Source: Roseomonas sp.
GTDB taxonomy: Bacteria > Pseudomonadota > Alphaproteobacteria > Acetobacterales > Acetobacteraceae
Length of the DNA stretch: 60,106 nt
Direction of reading: 5' to 3'
NCBI GenBank assembly: GCA_020249505.1
Contig: JADCFN010000010.1
Coordinates: 1-60,106, forward strand
How positions within the stretch are numbered: the stretch's first letter is position 1; every line of letters starts with the position of its first letter. The notes under the pieces are model-generated. The model ran no database searches and was not told where the DNA came from. It saw only the letters and a list, made by a program, of their open reading frames with translations. Below are positions 7,125 through 15,780 of the stretch, in pieces. The position numbers and the translations under genes were made by a program.

Positions 7125-9473
7125 ATGAACCATATCCCCGCCACCATGAGAGGAACCGGCATTGGCGCCCCCGTGCGCCGCATTGAGGATATGCGTTTTC
7201 TGCGCGGGCAGGGGCGCTATGTGGATGATCTGGGCGGCAGTGATGCGGTGCAGCTTGTGATGCTGCGTTCGCCTTATGCTTCTGCGCGCGTCGCAAGGCT
7301 GGATGCCAGCAAGGCGCGCGGCATGCCCGGTGTGCTGCTGGTATTGACGCCTGAGGATATTGACGAACTCGGTGTGCTGCGCTGCATCACGCCACGGCTG
7401 CAACGAAATGGCTCGCCCTTGGCACAAACGCCCTGGCGCATGTTGGCAATGGGACAAGTGCGTTATGTGGGTGATGCGGTGGCGGCGGTGATTGCGACAT
7501 CGCGCGCTGCAGCGCAGGATGCGGCGGAAGCGATTATTGTTGAATACGAACCCTTGCCGGTGGCGACAGATGTGGCGGAGGCGATCAAGCCCAACGCTCC
7601 TCAGGTTTGGCCGGATTTGGCGCAAGCAAATGAAAGCGTCCTATTCCGCCTGGGCGATGCGGCAGCGGTGGAGGCGGCCTTCGCGCGTGCGGCGCATATC
7701 ACGCGCCTTGATTTCCGCATCACGCGCGTTTCCGCCAATCCCATGGAACCGCGCAATGCGCTGGCGAGTTACGATCCGGTGGAAGATCGCTATACACTGA
7801 CCACCGGCACGCAATTGCCGCATGTCATGCGCAATGAAATCGCTGAATTCGCGCTGAAGATTCCATCGAATAGGCTGCGCATTATCTCGCCCGATGTCGG
7901 TGGTGGCTTTGGCATGAAGGAAAGCCCGTTTCAGGAATATGTGCTGGCGCTGCATGGCGCGAAGCGGCTTGGCCGGCCGGTGCGCTGGACCGCGACGCGC
8001 ACGGAAAGTTTTTTGGCCGATACGCATGCGCGCGACAATGTCTCAAAGGCGGAATTGGCGCTGGCGGCAGATGGTACCTTTCTCGGCTTTCGCGTGCATA
8101 CGCTCTGCAATGTTGGCGCATACCTCGCGTGGCAGGGGCCGGTTTCCGCCACCAATAATGTCGGCGGGCTCGCGGGGGTCTATCGCACGCCGCATATCTT
8201 CACGGAAGTGCGCTGTATTTTCACGCACACGCAGCCGACCGCACCCTATCGCGGTGCCGGTCGGCCAGAGGCGATTTATGCGATTGAGCGCATCATTGAT
8301 CTGGCCGCCGATGAAATGGGCCTGGACCGGATTGCGCTGCGCGAAAAAAACCTGATCCAGCCTGAAGCGATGCCGTTTTGCACCGGGCTTGATTACACCT
8401 ATGACAGCGGTGATTTCCCGAAGAATATGGCGCTCGCGCTTAAAGCCGCGGATTGGGCGGGGTTTGAGGCGCGTCGTGCGGAGGCCAAGGCGCGCGGCAA
8501 GCTGCGCGGCATTGGTATTGCCAATGCGATTGAAAGCGCGGGCGGGCCGCATCGCGGGCCTTTGGAAGAAGCGGCCGAAATCCGCTTTGATTCTGGTGGT
8601 AGCGTGACCTTGCTGATGGGCAGCCATAATCACGGGCAGGGGCATGAAACGGTATTTCGCCAGATTGCCTCGGAACGCCTCGGGATTCCGGCTGAGCGCA
8701 TTCGCTTCATCAATGGTGACACCGATATTGTCACGCATGGGCGCGGCACTATTGGGTCGCGTTCCATGATGGCAGCGGGTGGCGCGTTGGTGGGGGCGGC
8801 GGAGCGCATCATCGCGCGCGGCAAGAAGATCGCCGCGCATTTTCTGGAGGCGGCGGAAGCCGATATTGAATTCAGCGAAGGGCAATTCCGCATCGCAGGT
8901 ACGGATCGCGGTATTGGTATCGAAGCCCTTGCGCGGCGCAGCTATATCCCTGGCCAATTGCCGATGGGCGAAGAACTTGGGCTTTCCGCGCTGCTCATCA
9001 CGCGCCCCGGCGACGCGACCTTCCCCAATGGCTGCCATATCGCCGAGGTGGAAATAGACCCCGAAACCGGCGAAGCTGAGACCGTTGCTTACGTAGTGGT
9101 GGATGATGTCGGCACTGTAATCAATCCGCTGCTAGTGAAGGGCCAAATTCATGGCGGCATTGCACAGGGGCTGGGGCAGGTGTTTGGTGAGGATATTCGC
9201 TATGACGCCAACGGTCAGCTTTTGACCGCGAGCTTCATGGATTATCTGATGCCGCGCGCTGCGGATTTCCCGGAGATGGTCGTGAAAAGTAACCCAGTGC
9301 CAACCAAGACCAATCCGCTTGGCGTGAAAGGCGCGGGTGAAGCCGGCACGGTCGGCGCCTTGCCGGTGCTGATCAATGCTGTTGTGGATGCGCTGCGCCC
9401 GCTTGGTATTCACCACATTGAAATGCCGGCAACGCCGGAGCGTATCTGGGCCGCCATTCAAAAGGCCGGTTAG
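7125..9473 (+). CDS. Xanthine-dehydrogenase/CO-dehydrogenase-type molybdopterin-binding large subunit (CoxL-like, form II)
   Basis: This is the molybdenum-cofactor subunit of a molybdenum hydroxylase, 782 residues as usual for CoxL-type proteins. The N-terminal domain starts with GIGAPVRRIED-x-RFLRGQGRYVDD, typical of the family. The active-site loop is PYRGAGR at 374-380, which is the form II pattern; true aerobic CO dehydrogenase carries AYRCSFR instead. The catalytic glutamate is E739 in VKGAGEAG. The substrate is therefore probably an aldehyde, purine or N-heterocycle rather than CO. The medium (FAD) and small (2Fe-2S) subunits normally encoded alongside are missing from this window. The ATG at 7125 follows AAGGAGAAG. 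The end overlaps the convergent COG0523 gene by four bases. Confidence 0.9.
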   Translation: MNHIPATMRGTGIGAPVRRIEDMRFLRGQGRYVDDLGGSDAVQLVMLRSPYASARVARLDASKARGMPGVLLVLTPEDIDELGVLRCITPRLQRNGSPLAQTPWRMLAMGQVRYVGDAVAAVIATSRAAAQDAAEAIIVEYEPLPVATDVAEAIKPNAPQVWPDLAQANESVLFRLGDAAAVEAAFARAAHITRLDFRITRVSANPMEPRNALASYDPVEDRYTLTTGTQLPHVMRNEIAEFALKIPSNRLRIISPDVGGGFGMKESPFQEYVLALHGAKRLGRPVRWTATRTESFLADTHARDNVSKAELALAADGTFLGFRVHTLCNVGAYLAWQGPVSATNNVGGLAGVYRTPHIFTEVRCIFTHTQPTAPYRGAGRPEAIYAIERIIDLAADEMGLDRIALREKNLIQPEAMPFCTGLDYTYDSGDFPKNMALALKAADWAGFEARRAEAKARGKLRGIGIANAIESAGGPHRGPLEEAAEIRFDSGGSVTLLMGSHNHGQGHETVFRQIASERLGIPAERIRFINGDTDIVTHGRGTIGSRSMMAAGGALVGAAERIIARGKKIAAHFLEAAEADIEFSEGQFRIAGTDRGIGIEALARRSYIPGQLPMGEELGLSALLITRPGDATFPNGCHIAEVEIDPETGEAETVAYVVVDDVGTVINPLLVKGQIHGGIAQGLGQVFGEDIRYDANGQLLTASFMDYLMPRAADFPEMVVKSNPVPTKTNPLGVKGAGEAGTVGALPVLINAVVDALRPLGIHHIEMPATPERIWAAIQKAG

Positions 9474-10435
9474 GCGCGCGCTTCTTCTTCCAGGGCTTCC
9501 AGCAGTCGTACCGGCCACCATTGCGGAATGCCCTGGCCGATCAACACCAGGCGTGATCGCCGATCCGCCGATGGCCAATCTTCCAGCCATTGGATGGGGT
9601 GCAGCACATGGCGCACGCCATGTAGTACCGCAGGTTTTCCTGGTGCTTCTGCGACGCAGATGATGCCTTTCATGCGCAGCAATTTCTCGCCAGCATGTTC
9701 GGCGAGCGCTTCCAGGAAAAGCGGCAGCACGACAGCGGGGAGCGGTTCTTCGCGCAGGATGGAAATGGTTTCCACCCCCGCGCTATGGCGCGCGCCAGGT
9801 GTGGCAATGGCTTCCAACCAATGCTGCAAGGTTTCTGGCCCTGCGGCGGAAGCGAAAAGCATATCCGGTGGGATGGCGCCATGCACCGCGCGCAGGATTG
9901 GTGCGCCGGGATTGAGCGACGCAAGCGCTGCCTCCAACGCCGATGTATCAGGCGCAAGATCGGTTTTGCTCAGCAGCAACCGATCCGCGAGCATGGCCTG
10001 CTGCGTGGCTTCCGGATGACGCGTGATGGTCTCGGCACCCAGCAGCGCATCCACGACCGTCACCACCGCTTCCACGCGATGGTCCTCCGCAATGCTTGGG
10101 TCCATCAATAGCGTGTGCAGAATGGGCGCGGGATCAGCGAGGCCAGTGGTTTCGATCAACACGCGATGATAGGTGACTGCGCCTGATTTCCGCCGTGCCG
10201 CCAGATCTATCAGCGTGCGCGCCAAATCGCCGCGTGTTGTGCAGCAAAGGCACCCATTGGCAAGGCCAAGCAGGTTTTCTTCCGATGTTTCCAGCAATTC
10301 ATGATCAAGCCCGATATCGCCCCATTCATTCACAATCACCGCACTGCCCGCATAGGCGGGATCACGCAGTACCGAGCGTAGCAGCGTGGTCTTGCCGCTA
10401 CCCAGAAACCCCGTGATGACCGAAACGGGAATCAC
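9470..10435 (-). CDS. CobW/COG0523-family GTPase, putative metallochaperone
   Basis: This is a G3E GTPase of 321 residues. From the GTG at 10435 the protein begins IPVSVITGFLGSGKTT, with Walker A at 9-17. The family metal motif CLCC is at 62-65, and SKTD takes the place of the NKxD guanine motif. COG0523 proteins deliver zinc, cobalt or iron to target enzymes using GTP. The GTG was chosen because it overlaps the upstream stop as GTGA; an upstream start would add 41 unlikely residues. It is third in an operon after a metal-dependent hydantoinase and a small unknown protein, so metal delivery to the hydantoinase is a reasonable inference. There is no C-terminal His-rich tail. Confidence 0.88.
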   Translation of the reverse strand: MIPVSVITGFLGSGKTTLLRSVLRDPAYAGSAVIVNEWGDIGLDHELLETSEENLLGLANGCLCCTTRGDLARTLIDLAARRKSGAVTYHRVLIETTGLADPAPILHTLLMDPSIAEDHRVEAVVTVVDALLGAETITRHPEATQQAMLADRLLLSKTDLAPDTSALEAALASLNPGAPILRAVHGAIPPDMLFASAAGPETLQHWLEAIATPGARHSAGVETISILREEPLPAVVLPLFLEALAEHAGEKLLRMKGIICVAEAPGKPAVLHGVRHVLHPIQWLEDWPSADRRSRLVLIGQGIPQWWPVRLLEALEEEARA

Positions 10436-10716
10436 AGCGGCGCCGCAACCCGCGCGCGGGCCGGTTCCGTACTGGTTGCGTTCAGCGCGTAACGCAGGCT
10501 GCGCAAAAGCCCGAGAATGGAACCCGCCGGACGCCGCCGCCCATCGCGGAGCAGCCACCAGCGCATCGGTGCCTCTTCCGGCGCGGCTTGCGCTACATGC
10601 AGCACCTGATCACCGGCAATGATTCTTACGCCGCAATCAGCAATCTCCACGCGCCCGGTCACGCCCCAAAGCGTCAGGCTATCAGCCAGCAAAGCGCGCA
10701 GCGCGGGTGGGTTCAT
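10432..10716 (-). CDS. Small conserved-looking protein of unknown function between hydantoinase and COG0523 genes
   Basis: This 94-residue cytoplasmic protein has no signal peptide or membrane segment. I do not recognise it. The ATG at 10716 overlaps the hydantoinase stop as ATGA, and its own TGA overlaps the next start as GTGA, so it is translationally locked between the two genes. Visible features are a short beta-like stretch (GRVEIADCGVRIIAGDQVLHV), an MRWWLL segment and an Arg-rich C-terminal third. It could be an accessory or adaptor protein for the hydantoinase or the GTPase; this is inferred only from the tight coupling. Confidence 0.7.
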   Translation of the reverse strand: MNPPALRALLADSLTLWGVTGRVEIADCGVRIIAGDQVLHVAQAAPEEAPMRWWLLRDGRRRPAGSILGLLRSLRYALNATSTEPARARVAAPL

Positions 10717-12140
10717 ACGGCGGGCGCGGTGCGAATTTCCTGCGGAATGCGCCGCGGCAGCCATTGGCCGCCCGCCGCATCACCAACCCAGCGATCATTT
10801 TCCACCATGATCTTGCCACGCAGAATGGTCATGGCGGGCCAGGCATCCACCTGGCGGCCTTCCCAGGGCGTATAGTCACTTTCATGCAGGGCTTCGGCGC
10901 GCACCATGCGCTTCAGCTTGGGATCAAGGATACAAATATCCGCATCCGAACCAGCGGCAATCGCCCCCTTGCGCGGATACATGCCCATGATCTTCGCCGC
11001 ATTGGTGGAAACCGCATCAACGAATTGCCGGAGCGCAAAGCCACGCTTGCCGACCATTTCTGTGTACATTACCGCGACACGAGGCTCCACACCGGAATTG
11101 CCGCCGGTTGTGTCATCCACCCGCTTGCCTTGCGTTTTTACTGCCAAGGAACAGCAAAGTTCGTCGGTCGCGACACAGGAAATCGAGCCATCACGGGCGC
11201 CTGCCCAAAGCTCATCCTGATCCGCCTGCGACTTCAGGGATGGGTAGGTATGATAGATCTGTCCATTCGGGCGCTTATAATCCTCGCTCGTGTAGAGCAT
11301 GTATTGATGCAGCGATTCACCATAGATCGGCAGGCCCTTGGCGCGCGCATCACGAATGGCGCGCACACCATTCCCGGCTGACACATGCATCATATAAAGC
11401 GCGGTGCCGGGGACATGTTCTGCCAAGCGCATCACGCGGCGGAAGGAAAGATCTTCTGACAGCGTATTATGCACCTCCGCCATATTCTCAAACCCTGCGC
11501 GATTTTCGCGGAACAGCTTGGCGTACATATGCATGACGATGTCATTGTCTTCGGCATGGATCACGCCAAGCCCGCCCTTGGCCGAGAGCACCTGAAACAC
11601 TTCCCAGATATCACCGAAATCCACCATGCGACCCTTACGCGATGGTGTAATGTCGGTGGTGAAGATTTTCGTGGTGGCGTGGCCGGCTTCAATCGCCTCC
11701 CCCAATTGTGCGGGGATATCGGGCGGCAAATCGCCTTCCACCATGATGTGAAAGGCGTAATCGCAGGGGCAGCCATCGGCCTTCCAGGCGGCGTGGCGTT
11801 CCGCGATGGCGCCTTCAATGGTTTTGCCATGGGTCCAGCGCACAAAATCCAGAATGCTGGTGGTGCCGCCATAAAGCGCGGCTTTGCCCACCACCGAAGC
11901 GCCCTGGGTTTGATCCAACTTCCCATCCGGCCCCGGGATCGGCCAAAGGCAATGCGTATGCGGATCAATCCCGCCCGGCATCACGATGCTATCGCCCGCT
12001 TCCACCACGCGCGCGCGGCCTGGTATTGGCAGGCTGCCAGGCGCTGCAATGGCGACGATCTTTTCGCCGGCTATGCCGATTTCCGCTGGCCCAATGGCGT
12101 AAGGCGTGACGACGCAATTGCCTTTGATGACAAGATCCAT
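10713..12140 (-). CDS. Dihydropyrimidinase/D-hydantoinase-family amidohydrolase
   Basis: This is a cytoplasmic cyclic-amide hydrolase (hydantoins, dihydropyrimidines or related imides) of 475 residues, normal for the family. The binuclear metal site is visible: H61 and H63 in GGIDPHTH, K157 in ATTKIF as the expected carboxylated lysine, H194 in VIHAEDND, H251 in MMHVSAGNG and D325 in CVATDEL. The ring substrate is uncertain. It lies first in an operon with a small protein and a COG0523 GTPase, and downstream of an amide/peptide transport cluster on the same strand. The ATG at 12140 is the family-typical start (MDLVIKG). Confidence 0.93.
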   Translation of the reverse strand: MDLVIKGNCVVTPYAIGPAEIGIAGEKIVAIAAPGSLPIPGRARVVEAGDSIVMPGGIDPHTHCLWPIPGPDGKLDQTQGASVVGKAALYGGTTSILDFVRWTHGKTIEGAIAERHAAWKADGCPCDYAFHIMVEGDLPPDIPAQLGEAIEAGHATTKIFTTDITPSRKGRMVDFGDIWEVFQVLSAKGGLGVIHAEDNDIVMHMYAKLFRENRAGFENMAEVHNTLSEDLSFRRVMRLAEHVPGTALYMMHVSAGNGVRAIRDARAKGLPIYGESLHQYMLYTSEDYKRPNGQIYHTYPSLKSQADQDELWAGARDGSISCVATDELCCSLAVKTQGKRVDDTTGGNSGVEPRVAVMYTEMVGKRGFALRQFVDAVSTNAAKIMGMYPRKGAIAAGSDADICILDPKLKRMVRAEALHESDYTPWEGRQVDAWPAMTILRGKIMVENDRWVGDAAGGQWLPRRIPQEIRTAPAV

Positions 12141-12183
12141 GGCAATATCTCCGCTCGGCGCAGGGATGCGCCCTCCGGAAGAA

Positions 12184-12210
12184 GCCTAAACCCAAAACAC
12201 GGGTTTAGGC
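12184..12210 (-). terminator. Hairpin terminator after the glycine-zipper lipoprotein gene
   Basis: A perfect 10-base stem (GCCTAAACCC with GGGTTTAGGC) has a 7-base loop. On the minus strand it is followed by TTCTTCC. It lies 12 bases after the lipoprotein stop and 44 bases before the hydantoinase start. The T-run is weak, so termination may be partial. It suggests that the hydantoinase operon has its own promoter. Confidence 0.55.
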
Positions 12211-12221
12211 CAATGCGGATT

Positions 12222-12695
12222 TCAGCGCGGCGCGGGCGCGGTGCCCGGAACCTCACGCGAAAGCCGCGCGCGATCCGTTTCGGTGACCATGACGCGGTCG
12301 CCAATTTGCAGGCCGAGCTCATTGGTTTGGGTGATCACGCGTTCGCCACCGGAATCCGGGCGGATGATAAATTCCATCGCCTCACCGCGCGTGGCGCCCT
12401 GTTCGATGGCGCCGCCCGCAACACCGCCGGCCAGCGCCCCAACCACGCCACCCACCGTGCGCGCGCGCCAATCGCCACCAATGGTGCTGCCCAGGAAACC
12501 ACCCCCAACGGCCCCCGCCGTGGCACCAATGCCGCTACGCGAACCGCTGACAGTGACAGGGCGCATGGCAATGATGGTGCCGCGATAGACAGTACCCTGA
12601 ATGCCAAGGGCCTGACGCTCAACCGATGTATTCGTCTCAGGCGCGCAGGCGGCAAGGCCGCAGGCCAGCAGGATTGCAGAAAGACGCAAGAACAT
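12222..12695 (-). CDS. Glycine-zipper 2TM outer-membrane lipoprotein (SlyB/Pcp-like)
   Basis: The 157 residues begin with a lipoprotein signal whose lipobox is LAAC, with C17 lipidated. A glycine-zipper region occupies about 50-100 (GIGATAGAVGGGFLGSTIGG, then GGVVGALAGGVAGGAIEQG), the pattern of the SlyB/Pcp outer-membrane family. The C-terminal part (GLQIGDRVMVTETDRARL) is a short beta domain common in alphaproteobacterial members. It is probably anchored in the outer membrane with a structural or stress role. The ATG at 12695 follows AGGGGAG. A hairpin terminator follows. It sits between two operons and looks unrelated to them. Confidence 0.85.
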   Translation of the reverse strand: MFLRLSAILLACGLAACAPETNTSVERQALGIQGTVYRGTIIAMRPVTVSGSRSGIGATAGAVGGGFLGSTIGGDWRARTVGGVVGALAGGVAGGAIEQGATRGEAMEFIIRPDSGGERVITQTNELGLQIGDRVMVTETDRARLSREVPGTAPAPR

Positions 12696-12777
12696 GGGTC
12701 CATCTCCCCTAATTGGAATCTCGCAACTACCTATAGCACAGGCAGCGGTGTTGCGGCTTTTTTATGGTGGATTTGCC

Positions 12778-13806
12778 TTAGGAAATCGTCAGATCGCTCG
12801 CCAAATGGAATAGGCAATCCCCGCGCTTGGTGCGCGCCGGGATGCGTTGGCACATGACAATACCCGCGGCCTTGAAGGTGATTTCAACCGGCGGCAGCCA
12901 GGGCGTTTCCGTGAAATGGATACGCGCCGCGGGCGTGCCGATGGAAACCATATCGCCGAGTTGTACCAACGGCTCAAACACGCCATTTTCCGGCGCATAG
13001 ACGTAATAATCCTGCCCACGCACATCCAAGAACCGAGTGGGGGAGGGTGGTTCGACCCAGTCTGACTTCGGCAGAATGCCAAGATGCACCAGCACATTGC
13101 GCACACCGCGCTCGGCAATCGCAAGGCCGGCCGGGTTGACCGTGCCGCAACCGCCCAATTCGCTGCCCAACGCGATCTTGCCGCGCCGTTCCGCACCGCT
13201 GCCGAGCGTTTGATTGCCGCCCTGGCCCTGCGCGCCGCCCTGGATATAGGTGAAGGGGGCGCCAAAGGCGCGAAGCGCGGCCAATTGTTTTTGAAACAGC
13301 GCAGGATCATTGGATTGCGTTGCCAGCGCGCAGGGCACGTAATTCAGCGATGATCCGCCCGAATGCAAATCCATCACAAAATCCGCAAGCGGGATCAATT
13401 CGCTGTCAATGTAATGAGCGATTTGCCGCGTGACGGTGCCATCCGGGTCACCCGGAAAAATCCGGTTCAGGTTCAAATCATCAATCGGCGACACGCGCCG
13501 CCCCGCGAGCGCCGCCGGGTAATTCGCCATGGTCAGCAGGATGACGCGCCCTTTGATGCGCGCGGGATCGAGCGACTTCGCCAGATTGGTCAGCGCCACC
13601 TGGCCTTCATATTCATCGCCATGATTGCCGGAGGTAAAAAGCGCGGTCGGGCCTTCGCCATTCTTCACCACAACGATGGGAATGGGTAGGAAGCCATAGG
13701 CGCTGTCATGGGTTGAATGGAACAGGCGGATGAAACCTGTCTGCTTACCGTCCTTGTTGAAATCAACTTCGGAGACAAGGCGCGATTTGCGCGGCGCATC
13801 AGCCAT
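12778..13806 (-). CDS. Succinylglutamate desuccinylase/aspartoacylase-family deacylase (DoeB-like)
   Basis: This zinc-dependent N-acyl amino-acid amidohydrolase has 342 residues. Metal and catalytic residues stand out: H62 and E65 in GNHGDEYEG, H148 in DLHSGG and E216 in GSELGG. The sequence VDFNKDGKQTGF and the NHGDEYEG context resemble DoeB, which deacetylates N2-acetyl-diaminobutyrate in ectoine breakdown. No DoeA or other ectoine gene is present, so the substrate is open. It is the last gene of the dipeptide-type ABC operon, 13 bases after the DppF-like gene, so it probably deacylates the imported compound. The ATG follows AGGAAAACGCC. Confidence 0.88.
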   Translation of the reverse strand: MADAPRKSRLVSEVDFNKDGKQTGFIRLFHSTHDSAYGFLPIPIVVVKNGEGPTALFTSGNHGDEYEGQVALTNLAKSLDPARIKGRVILLTMANYPAALAGRRVSPIDDLNLNRIFPGDPDGTVTRQIAHYIDSELIPLADFVMDLHSGGSSLNYVPCALATQSNDPALFQKQLAALRAFGAPFTYIQGGAQGQGGNQTLGSGAERRGKIALGSELGGCGTVNPAGLAIAERGVRNVLVHLGILPKSDWVEPPSPTRFLDVRGQDYYVYAPENGVFEPLVQLGDMVSIGTPAARIHFTETPWLPPVEITFKAAGIVMCQRIPARTKRGDCLFHLASDLTIS

Positions 13807-13819
13807 GGCGTTTTCCTAT

Positions 13820-14806
13820 TCAGGCTTGGGTCATCAAATGGCAGGCCACCTGATGGCCTGGTTGCGTTTCAACAAGTGGCGGCGCCGCTTCTCGGCAAAT
13901 CGGCATCACATGCGGGCAGCGCGTGTGAAAGCGGCAGCCGGAAGGCGGGTTGAGCGCGCTTGGAATATCGCCAACGATATTCTCCCGCTTACCGCGTGAC
14001 CGCCGGGAAGGATGCGGCGCCGGCACGGCGGCGATCAAAGCACGCGTATAGGGATGCTGTGGCGTCGCGTAAATCACGCGCTTTTCGGCGATTTCCACGA
14101 TCTTGCCGAGATACATCACAGCCACACGGTCAGAAATATGCCGCACCACCGAAAGATCATGCGCGATGAACAGATAGGTGAGCCCCATATCGCGCTGCAA
14201 ATCCTGCAACAGATTGACGATCTGCGCCTGGACGGAAACATCAAGCGCCGAGACAGCCTCATCACACACAACAAAGCGCGGGCGCAGGATCAGCGCGCGC
14301 GCAATGCCGATGCGCTGGCGCTGGCCGCCAGAAAATTCATGTGGAAAGCGATCCAGCGCGCGGCTTGGCAGGCCGACACGGTCTAGCATCTCAGTGACCT
14401 TCTGGCGTGTCTCCGCGCCGGATTTTGCGCCATGGATCACCAGCGGTTCGGCGATGATATCCTCAACCGCCATGCGGGGATTGAGCGCGCCGTAGGGGTC
14501 CTGGAAAATGATCTGCATGGAACGGCGAAATTCGCGCATCGCCGCGCGGCCTAGCCCCGTGATTTCCTGTCCTTGAAAGCAGATAGTGCCTGCGGTTGGT
14601 TCCAGCAGCCTGATCAGCAGGCGCCCAAGGGTGGATTTGCCGCAGCCTGATTCCCCGACAAGCCCCAAGGTTTCACCCGGCATAATGCTGATGGCGACAT
14701 CATCCACCGCGCGCAGCTTGCTTGTTTTGCCACGGAGAAAAAGGCCGCCTCCGCCAACATCAAAATGCTTGGCCAGATTCTGCGCACTGATGAGGGGCTC
14801 GGTCAT
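13820..14806 (-). CDS. Peptide/nickel-type ABC transporter ATP-binding protein (DppF-like)
   Basis: This is the second ATPase of the dipeptide-type importer, 328 residues. Walker A is GESGCGKST at 51-59, the signature is SGGQRQRIGIARAL, and Walker B is CDEAVSALD. The C-terminal oligopeptide extension with its cysteine pattern (GCRFHTRCPHVMPIC) is present and marks the DppF/OppF type. It works at the inner face of the membrane with the DppD-like subunit. The ATG at 14806 overlaps the upstream stop as ATGA; a start 39 bases earlier is possible but less likely. Confidence 0.94.
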   Translation of the reverse strand: MTEPLISAQNLAKHFDVGGGGLFLRGKTSKLRAVDDVAISIMPGETLGLVGESGCGKSTLGRLLIRLLEPTAGTICFQGQEITGLGRAAMREFRRSMQIIFQDPYGALNPRMAVEDIIAEPLVIHGAKSGAETRQKVTEMLDRVGLPSRALDRFPHEFSGGQRQRIGIARALILRPRFVVCDEAVSALDVSVQAQIVNLLQDLQRDMGLTYLFIAHDLSVVRHISDRVAVMYLGKIVEIAEKRVIYATPQHPYTRALIAAVPAPHPSRRSRGKRENIVGDIPSALNPPSGCRFHTRCPHVMPICREAAPPLVETQPGHQVACHLMTQA

Positions 14807-15780
14807 GGCGCGGCCAATTCCTTGGCGCGGAGACATGCGGCCCAATGATCCGCTTCCTCAAGGATCAGCGGTGGCAGGGCATCACTGCAACTTGGCTGCG
14901 CATAGCGGCAGCGCACACTATAGCGGCAGCCAGGTGGGCGACGCGCGGGATCGGGCAGAGTGCCGGGAATGGCGATAAGCCGCGCGCGGTCTTCGGTGAT
15001 TGAAGGCACGCATTCCAGCAAGCCGCGCGTATAGGGGTGTATGGGGTGGTCAAAAACCCGCGCCACCGGCGCTTCTTCAATCACACGCCCCGCATACATC
15101 ACCAACACGCGATCGGCCGTTTCCGCAATCACGCCCATATTATGCGTGATGATCATGATTGCCATGCGGAATTCGTCACGCAAATCCATCAGCAGGTCGA
15201 GGATTTGCGCCTGAATGGTCACATCCAGCGCCGTGGTTGGTTCATCGGCAATCAGCAGCTTCGGGTTACAGGCAAGCGCAATCGCAATCATCACGCGCTG
15301 GCGCTGACCGCCTGACATCTGGTGCGGGTAATCATCCAGCCGCCGCGCCGCTGATGGAATACCGACCTTATCCAGCATATCAATCGCGCGCTTGCGGAGC
15401 GCGGCGGCGGGCAAGTTCTCATGCGCCTTGATTGTTTCCATGATCTGATCGCCAATGGAAAACACTGGGTTCAGCGATGTCATGGGTTCCTGGAAAATCA
15501 TCGCAATCCCAGGGCCGCGAATGCGCTGCATTTCCCGCGATGATAGCTTCGTCAGCTCCTGCCCCTGGAACAACACCTTACCGGCAGCGATGCGCGCCGG
15601 CGGTGTTGGCAGCAACCCCATGATGGTGAGCGCCGTGACACTTTTGCCACTGCCGCTTTCACCGACAATGCCGAGGATCTCGCCTTCCTTCAGCGAGAAG
15701 GAAACATCCTCGATCGCGGTTATTTCGCCGCGCCCGGTCATGAAGGCTGTGGTCAGCCCCTGCACATCAAGCAAATTCAC
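14803..15780 (-). CDS. Peptide/nickel-type ABC transporter ATP-binding protein (DppD-like)
   Basis: This is the first ATPase of the importer, 325 residues. Walker A is GESGSGKS at 40-47, the signature is [14 protein letters not shown], and Walker B is [10 protein letters not shown]. The C-terminal region has the oligopeptide-type cysteine pattern ([14 protein letters not shown]) that in this subfamily can hold an Fe-S cluster. Translation starts at a GTG overlapping the permease stop as GTGA. It pairs with the DppF-like ATPase, forming a heterodimer as is standard in these systems. Confidence 0.94.
   Translation of the reverse strand: MNLLDVQGLTTAFMTGRGEITAIEDVSFSLKEGEILGIVGESGSGKSVTALTIMGLLPTPPARIAAGKVLFQGQELTKLSSREMQRIRGPGIAMIFQEPMTSLNPVFSIGDQIMETIKAHENLPAAALRKRAIDMLDKVGIPSAARRLDDYPHQMSGGQRQRVMIAIALACNPKLLIADEPTTALDVTIQAQILDLLMDLRDEFRMAIMIITHNMGVIAETADRVLVMYAGRVIEEAPVARVFDHPIHPYTRGLLECVPSITEDRARLIAIPGTLPDPARRPPGCRYSVRCRYAQPSCSDALPPLILEEADHWAACLRAKELAAP

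Noticed and set aside
7125-9473. Calling the CoxL-like protein a true aerobic CO dehydrogenase
   Set aside because: The active-site loop is PYRGAGR, not the CSFR form, and the partner subunit genes are missing.
11469-12857. 462-codon plus-strand frame over the hydantoinase and lipoprotein genes
   Set aside because: It overlaps two well-supported genes and has no recognisable domain.
12778-13806. Ectoine degradation (doeB) as a firm assignment
   Set aside because: No doeA, doeX or ectoine transport gene is present, so only the family is supported.
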